Source: Actinomycetes bacterium (lineage in GTDB: Bacteria; Bacillota; Sulfobacillia; Sulfobacillales; JAIMBI01). Taken from it: 50,484 bases of DNA. The position numbers and the translations under genes are program-made. Shown here piece after piece: positions 46,531 to 50,484 of the stretch; position 1 is the first letter of the stretch, and the number at the start of each line of letters is the position of its first letter. Under the pieces are notes generated by a model. That model worked only from the letters and a program-made list of their open reading frames with translations, was not told the DNA's origin and did not search any database. Where the stretch lies: assembly GCA_023565505.1 (NCBI GenBank), contig JAIMBI010000025.1, positions 1 to 50,484 of the forward strand, read 5' to 3'.

Positions 46531-47682
46531 ATGGACCTGGGACTTACAGACCACCAGCGGATGCTCAAGGATGTCGCGCGGGACGTCATGCAGCGCGAGG
46601 CCCCGCGGGAGCGGCTGGTGGCGTGGCAGCACACTTCGACCGGCATCGAGCCCGCCCTGTGGCGGCAACTGGCGGAACTGGGTTGGCTCGGGCTTCGGAT
46701 CCCGGAGGCCTACGGCGGGCAGGGGGCCGGCGCCATGGATACCGCGGTGGTCTTCGAGGAGGTGGGGCGCGGGCCCCTCGGGGGTCCCTTGTTCAGCTCG
46801 GCGGTCCTCGGCGTCGAATGGGTCCGGGCCCTGGGCACGCCGGCCCAGCAGGCACGCATCCTGCCGGAGGTGGCCGCGGGGACGACGGTGCTGACGGTGG
46901 CCTGGACCGAGGCGGAGTACGGTTGGCGGCCCGGTGCGGTGCGGCTCGAGCCGGAGCGCAGCGCGGACGGTTTCCGCCTGGCGGGGCGGAAGCTGTTCGT
47001 CCCCGATGCCTTCGCGGCGACCCATTTCCTCGTGGCGGTCCGGACCGGCCCGCACCCGGAGGATCTGAGCGCGCTGGTGGTACCGCGGGAGGCGCCGGGC
47101 GTGAGAGTCCGGCCGCTCGCCGGGCTCCTCCGGTGGCAGGCGGAAGTGACGTTCGCCGACGTCCGGCTCCCGGCCGACGCGCTCCTCGGGGAGGAGAACC
47201 AGGCCGCGCGGGCTTTCGAGGCGGCCTTGGACCAGGCTCTACCGATCCTGGCCGCGTATCAGGTCGGGGGATCCCAGGCGGTCTTCGAGATGTCGGTAGA
47301 GTACAGCCGCAGCCGGGTGCAGTTCGGGCGGCCCATCGGCCAATTCCAACGGGTCCAGGACCACATCATCCGGTTGGTCAACGAGCTCGACGCGGCACGC
47401 TGGGTCATGTACGACGCGTTGTGGCGCCAGGACACGGGACGACCGCTGACGGCGGCGGCCTCGATGGCCAAGGCGGTGGCGAGCGCGGCGTACTGGGAAG
47501 CCTGCAACGCGGCGCATGAGGTGCATGCCGGGATCGGGAGCGACCGCACCTTCGGGCTCACGTTGCACACGGAGATGTCGCGGACCTTGTACCCCTACCT
47601 GGGCGATCCCCGTTACCACCGGGCCCGCATGGCCGACGCCCTGGGGTGGCCCCGAGCCGACACGACCGGCGCCGCGGTCTGA
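46531..47682 (+). CDS. Acyl-CoA dehydrogenase, partner subunit
   Basis: 383 residues. ACAD N-terminal domain (LTDHQRMLKDVARDVM, LGWLGLRIPEAYGGQGAG), mid domain (WTEAEYGWRPGAVRLE in place of the usual E-x-GSD motif), C-terminal domain with YSRSRVQFGRPIGQFQRVQDH (FAD-binding Arg and Gln) and HEVHAGIGSDRTFGLTLHTEM. The missing GSD motif and the adjacent full-size ACAD suggest a structural or FAD-sharing partner, as in alpha2beta2 ACADs; this is inference. Its ATG at 46531 is 19 bases after the first ACAD. Confidence 0.88.
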   Translation: MDLGLTDHQRMLKDVARDVMQREAPRERLVAWQHTSTGIEPALWRQLAELGWLGLRIPEAYGGQGAGAMDTAVVFEEVGRGPLGGPLFSSAVLGVEWVRALGTPAQQARILPEVAAGTTVLTVAWTEAEYGWRPGAVRLEPERSADGFRLAGRKLFVPDAFAATHFLVAVRTGPHPEDLSALVVPREAPGVRVRPLAGLLRWQAEVTFADVRLPADALLGEENQAARAFEAALDQALPILAAYQVGGSQAVFEMSVEYSRSRVQFGRPIGQFQRVQDHIIRLVNELDAARWVMYDALWRQDTGRPLTAAASMAKAVASAAYWEACNAAHEVHAGIGSDRTFGLTLHTEMSRTLYPYLGDPRYHRARMADALGWPRADTTGAAV

Positions 47683-48725
47683 GTCCCGCCCGGGCGTGAC
47701 GGCGCCCCGGGTCGGCTCCGCGACGGGACGACCGTCGCCGGCCCGGGCGGATGGGCCGTCCGGCTCCCGGAAGGCCGCGCCGTCCCAACCGGGGCGCCGG
47801 ACGGAGTCCTACCCCGCCGGGTCGTCCCATACAGTCCTCAGAGGGCCGCGCCCCCGGCGCGAGCCATCGGACGAGGACGGGGACGATGCGAACCTCTTTC
47901 TGGCGGGGTGCCGTGTGGCTGACGGCGGGAGCCCTGCTGTCCAAGCTGCTCGGCGCGGTCTACCGGATCTTCCTGCCCCGGGTGCTCGGCGACACCGGGG
48001 TGGGGCTGTTCCAGCTGGCTTATCCGCTGTACGCCGTGGCCCTGGCCGTATCGGTCAGTGGCGTGCCGATAGCCTTGTCCAAAGAGACGGCGGAATACCG
48101 GTCGCGGGGGGACGAACGGGCCGCCGAACGGCTGGCGGACTGGGCCCTCGTCGCGCTGGGCCTGGTCGGCGCGGTGCTGGTGGCGGCCATGGAGGCGGCG
48201 GCCTGGCCGCTGGCGGCGGCGGTCTTCCACGAACCGCGGGCGGTCTGGCCGCTCCGGGCGCTGGCCCCCGCCCTCCTGCTGGTGGCGGTCCAGGCGGGTC
48301 TGCGCGGGGACTTCCAGGGGCAGCAGGACATGAAGCCCACGGCCGTCTCGCAGATTCTCGAGCAGGCGGTCCGCGTCGCGGTGATGTTTCCCCTGGCGTT
48401 GTGGTGGTTGCCGCGGGGCGTCGCCTGGGGGGCGGCGGGCGCGACGCTGGGGGCGTCGGCCGGCGCGCTGGCGGGGGTGGCGTACCTCGTCGCCCGGCGG
48501 ACCCGTCCCTTCCGACCCGGATGGCCGGTTCCCTGGCGCGCGCTGGGGCGACTGGCGGGCACGGTGGGCCCCATGGCGGTGGCGGCCCTGCTCTTCCCGG
48601 TGCTGCTGCTCGTCGACGCCGTCACGGTCCCCTTCCGCCTCATGGCGGCCGGGTGGTCGCCGGACAGGGCCACGGCGGCGTACGGGCAGCTCGCCGGCGA
48701 GGCGATGCCCCTCGTGAACCTCGCC

Positions 48726-48944
48726 CTGGTGGCGGGGACGGCGCTGACCAGCGCCGTCGCGCTGGCGGTGGCTATCCCCCTCGGGCTGCTGACCGCGGTG
48801 TACCTCAGTGAATTCGCCCCGGAGCGCGTGCGGGCCCGGGTGAAGCCCGCCTTGGAGGTCCTGGCCGGGGTTCCCACCATCGTGTACGGGTACTTCGCCC
48901 TGACCTTCGTGACGCCGTGGCTGCAGGATCACCTCTTCGGCCAG
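48726..48944 (+). pseudogene. pstC: pstC internal fragment
   Basis: About 73 codons of a phosphate ABC transporter permease: [60 protein letters not shown]. The EAA-like cytoplasmic loop region is present, but both ends of the gene are missing. It is joined in frame to spoVB on the left. Confidence 0.85.
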
Positions 48945-49018
48945 GCGCTGGCTGTCGTCTACGGTGCGCAGGTAATAGAGCCCCTCCAGTTCGGCTCCGG
49001 GAAGGCGCAGGCGGCGCG
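48945..49018 (-). pseudogene. FAD-dependent NAD(P)-disulfide reductase fragment
   Basis: On the minus strand about 25 codons read [20 protein letters not shown] followed by DSQRLA. This is the linker just before the NAD-binding domain in ferredoxin/rubredoxin reductases (RLPxPGADLxGVxYLRTLxD). Nothing of the rest of the gene is near. The edges are approximate. Confidence 0.65.
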
Positions 49019-49324
49019 GCGAACGGGAGCGGAGCCAACCGCGCGGCTGCGGGCGGCAACTTCCGAGGGCAAGCCGGCGGAACCGGCGCCAACGCTCAGA
49101 ACGGCGGCTCCAACCGGAGGCAGCAAGCGCTGGCGGCGATGAATGCGGCCAACGCCAACTTCACCATGAAGGAAATTACGGTCGGCATCACGACCGATTC
49201 CCAGGTCGAGGTGACTTCGGGCCTCAGCGCCGGCTAGACCGTGCTCATCCCGATCGTCGTCTCCTCCTCTTCCAATACGGCGACGAATCGAATCGTCGGC
49301 GGGTTCGGCGGCGGAAGCGGCCGC
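49019..49324 (+). pseudogene. Efflux periplasmic adaptor (MFP) C-terminal fragment
   Basis: The frame ending at 49237 encodes a Gly/Asn-rich linker, then MKEITVGITTDSQVEVTSGLSAG, the typical last beta-domain of HlyD/MacA-type adaptors, where GL-x-G-Q/D-x-V follows. The TAG at 49235-49237 stands where Gln (CAG) is expected, and the frame beyond continues sensibly (TVLIPIVVSSSSNT, GGFGGGSG) until about 49320. It is therefore a fragment with a nonsense change, lacking its start. Confidence 0.7.
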
Positions 49325-50484
49325 CTACGCCGCGCGCGGGGCGCGCCCGCGCACCTTATCCCAGGCGTACCGCACAGCGTCCTTCACGTCCTCCCACGCC
49401 CCCTGGTTGCGCGCTTCCCAGTCGCGCCGCGCCTCCGACTCGAAGGCGGTCCACTCCTTGCCGGCGTACCGCGTGTCGGTCGCCAGGGTAGAGCCGTAGC
49501 GGTAGGCGGGCTCGTACTTCTCGTAGGTCACGCCCGGCCGGTTGCCGAAGGTCGTGCGGCAAGTGTGTGCGGAAGTCGGGGGCGTGCGTCTCGAAGCCGC
49601 CCGGGCCGGTCCCTCGCTCGGCCCCGGCCTGCTCGACCTCGACGTCGGTGCGGCGCGCCGTGTCGCGCACGGTCTCCGTCCGCTCCCCGACGTCCTTCCG
49701 GACTGCCACCTCTTCCACCACCCGCGCCTGCTTCGAGACCACGGGCTCCTCGCGCGTCTCGGTGACCTCGATTGTGCCCTCGCGGAACGCGTCCCGGTCC
49801 GCCGTGCTGGCCGGACGGTCGGCCTGCCGCCGTTCGACGCGGACCCGCTCCTCGCGCAGCTGGACGTGCTCTTCCACGGGCTTCTCCGTGACGCGGGTGT
49901 ACACGCGCACCGGGCGTTCGACCGCCCGTTTCCCGACGCGCACGTCCTCCTCGACCACCGGGATCGTCGTTTCCTCGCCCGACACGGGGGAGGTGCCGCG
50001 GGGGGCGTGTGACTGCGCGGCGGCTTGGGCGCCGGTCGCGGCGGCCGAGGCCCCCGCCCGCTCGACGCCTGGCGTGTTACGGTACAGGTCCCGCTCCCGC
50101 CCGATCTCCTCCGCCGTATACGGCCGGGCCTCCGGGGTGTAGCCGGTCCACCCGCCCTGCCGCCAGTAGGCGGCCCGCTGGTCAACGTCTACCGCGTTGT
50201 GGCGCTCCATGACGGCCACGGCCCGATCGACCTCGTGGTCGTCCGCCCTGACGGTCACCAACGTCCCGCCGCGGCGCACACCTTCGGCGTAGTAGCCGGC
50301 CTCCTCCTCGGGCACGCCCACGTCAACCAGCGCGCCGATCAGGCCCCCGGCCGCCGCCCCGATGCCGGCCCCGGCGAGGGTGGTCAGGAGCGGCCCGGCC
50401 GCGACGACGGGGCCGATGCCGGGGATCGCCAGCGCGCCGAGGCCGACCAGGAAGACGCCGAGGCCGCCGACGACGGCCCCGGTG
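49325..50484 (-). pseudogene. DUF2382 (YsnF/AvaK) stress protein, frameshifted and cut by the window end
   Basis: The window begins inside the gene at its N-terminal side: a glycine-zipper stretch (GAGIGAAAGGLIGALVDVGV), then GYYAEGVRRGGTLVTVRADD as in general-stress proteins, then the DUF2382 repeat (IPVVEEDVRVGKRAVERPVR, EEHVQLREERVRVERR, EEPVVSKQARVVEEVAVRKD). After FRTH near 49565 the frame shifts by one; the true C terminus (YEKYEPAYRYGSTLATDTRY, WEDVKDAVRYAWDKVRGR) is in the other frame and ends at 49325. The cause is one insertion or deletion, real or a sequencing error. The protein is linked to oxidative or desiccation stress in relatives. Confidence 0.82.

Larger units (their letters stand above)
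47886..49142 (+). pseudogene. Chimeric open frame: spoVB 5' part joined to pstC and other pieces
   Basis: The frame stays open for 418 residues but is not one protein. Residues 1 to about 278 are the start of SpoVB, a MATE-like flippase of the spore cortex pathway ([48 protein letters not shown]). Near base 48725 it turns into PstC, a phosphate ABC permease ([40 protein letters not shown]). From about 48945 it runs antisense through a reductase fragment and then out of frame through an efflux-adaptor fragment. SpoVB normally has over 500 residues, so the gene is truncated. The start at 47886 looks native. Confidence 0.85.

Noticed and set aside
47886..48944. A natural SpoVB-PstC fusion protein
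   Set aside because: Both halves are incomplete and cut at non-domain positions, and two further unrelated fragments follow immediately; a functional fusion is unlikely.

Overview
The window (50,484 bp, very GC-rich) looks like chromosome from a high-GC, spore-forming Bacillota, plausibly near the Sulfobacillus/Thermaerobacter group. Three things suggest this: a fin-mfd-prsA-spoVT block, Shine-Dalgarno sites of the GGAGG type with many GTG/TTG starts, and genes typical of sulfur or metal oxidisers (a rusticyanin-like cupredoxin and a SoeABC-like molybdoenzyme). The taxonomy is inference from gene content.

Layout. 1-10.5 kb: an HSL-type esterase, then a trehalose-to-glucan operon with glgE and a treS-maltokinase fusion. 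This is followed by about 1.5 kb with no intact gene, which I read as a heavily decayed glgB (branching enzyme). Next come a class I glutamine amidotransferase and a HAD phosphatase fused to half of a sugar-isomerase-like barrel. 10.5-18.4 kb: a visibly less GC-rich metal island with two divergent types of cupredoxin, a copper P1B-ATPase with three C-terminal YHS domains, a His/Cys-rich SHOCT mini-protein, a free YHS protein, a DUF2892 membrane protein and an IS110 transposase relic. 18.5-26.4 kb: an ABM monooxygenase, a glycosyltransferase, and a three-subunit cytoplasmic molybdoenzyme (soeABC-like) divergent from a LysR regulator, followed by an iron/zinc alcohol dehydrogenase. 26.5-32.2 kb: otsBA, a P1-family N-terminal-nucleophile peptidase, a small unknown gene and a ThDP enzyme.

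32.2-37.6 kb: fin-like, mfd, prsA and spoVT, with a candidate sigma-G promoter in front of spoVT. 37.8-41.4 kb: panB, panC, an unknown membrane-anchored protein, panE and a NIPSNAP protein; together panBC and panE supply pantoate and pantothenate. 41.3-47.7 kb: an unknown anchored protein, hemL, an SDR, and an enoyl-CoA hydratase followed by two acyl-CoA dehydrogenases. 47.9-49.3 kb is a patchwork: the start of spoVB runs in frame into a piece of pstC, then into an antisense piece of an FAD-dependent reductase, then into the tail of an efflux adaptor. This is either a misassembly or a rearrangement scar. The window ends inside a frameshifted DUF2382 stress protein.

Carbohydrate theme: trehalose can be made by OtsA/OtsB and interconverted with maltose by TreS; the maltokinase domain makes maltose-1-phosphate, and GlgE polymerises it to alpha-1,4-glucan. 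The local branching enzyme is dead, so branching would need another glgB elsewhere. No tRNA, rRNA or CRISPR array was seen.
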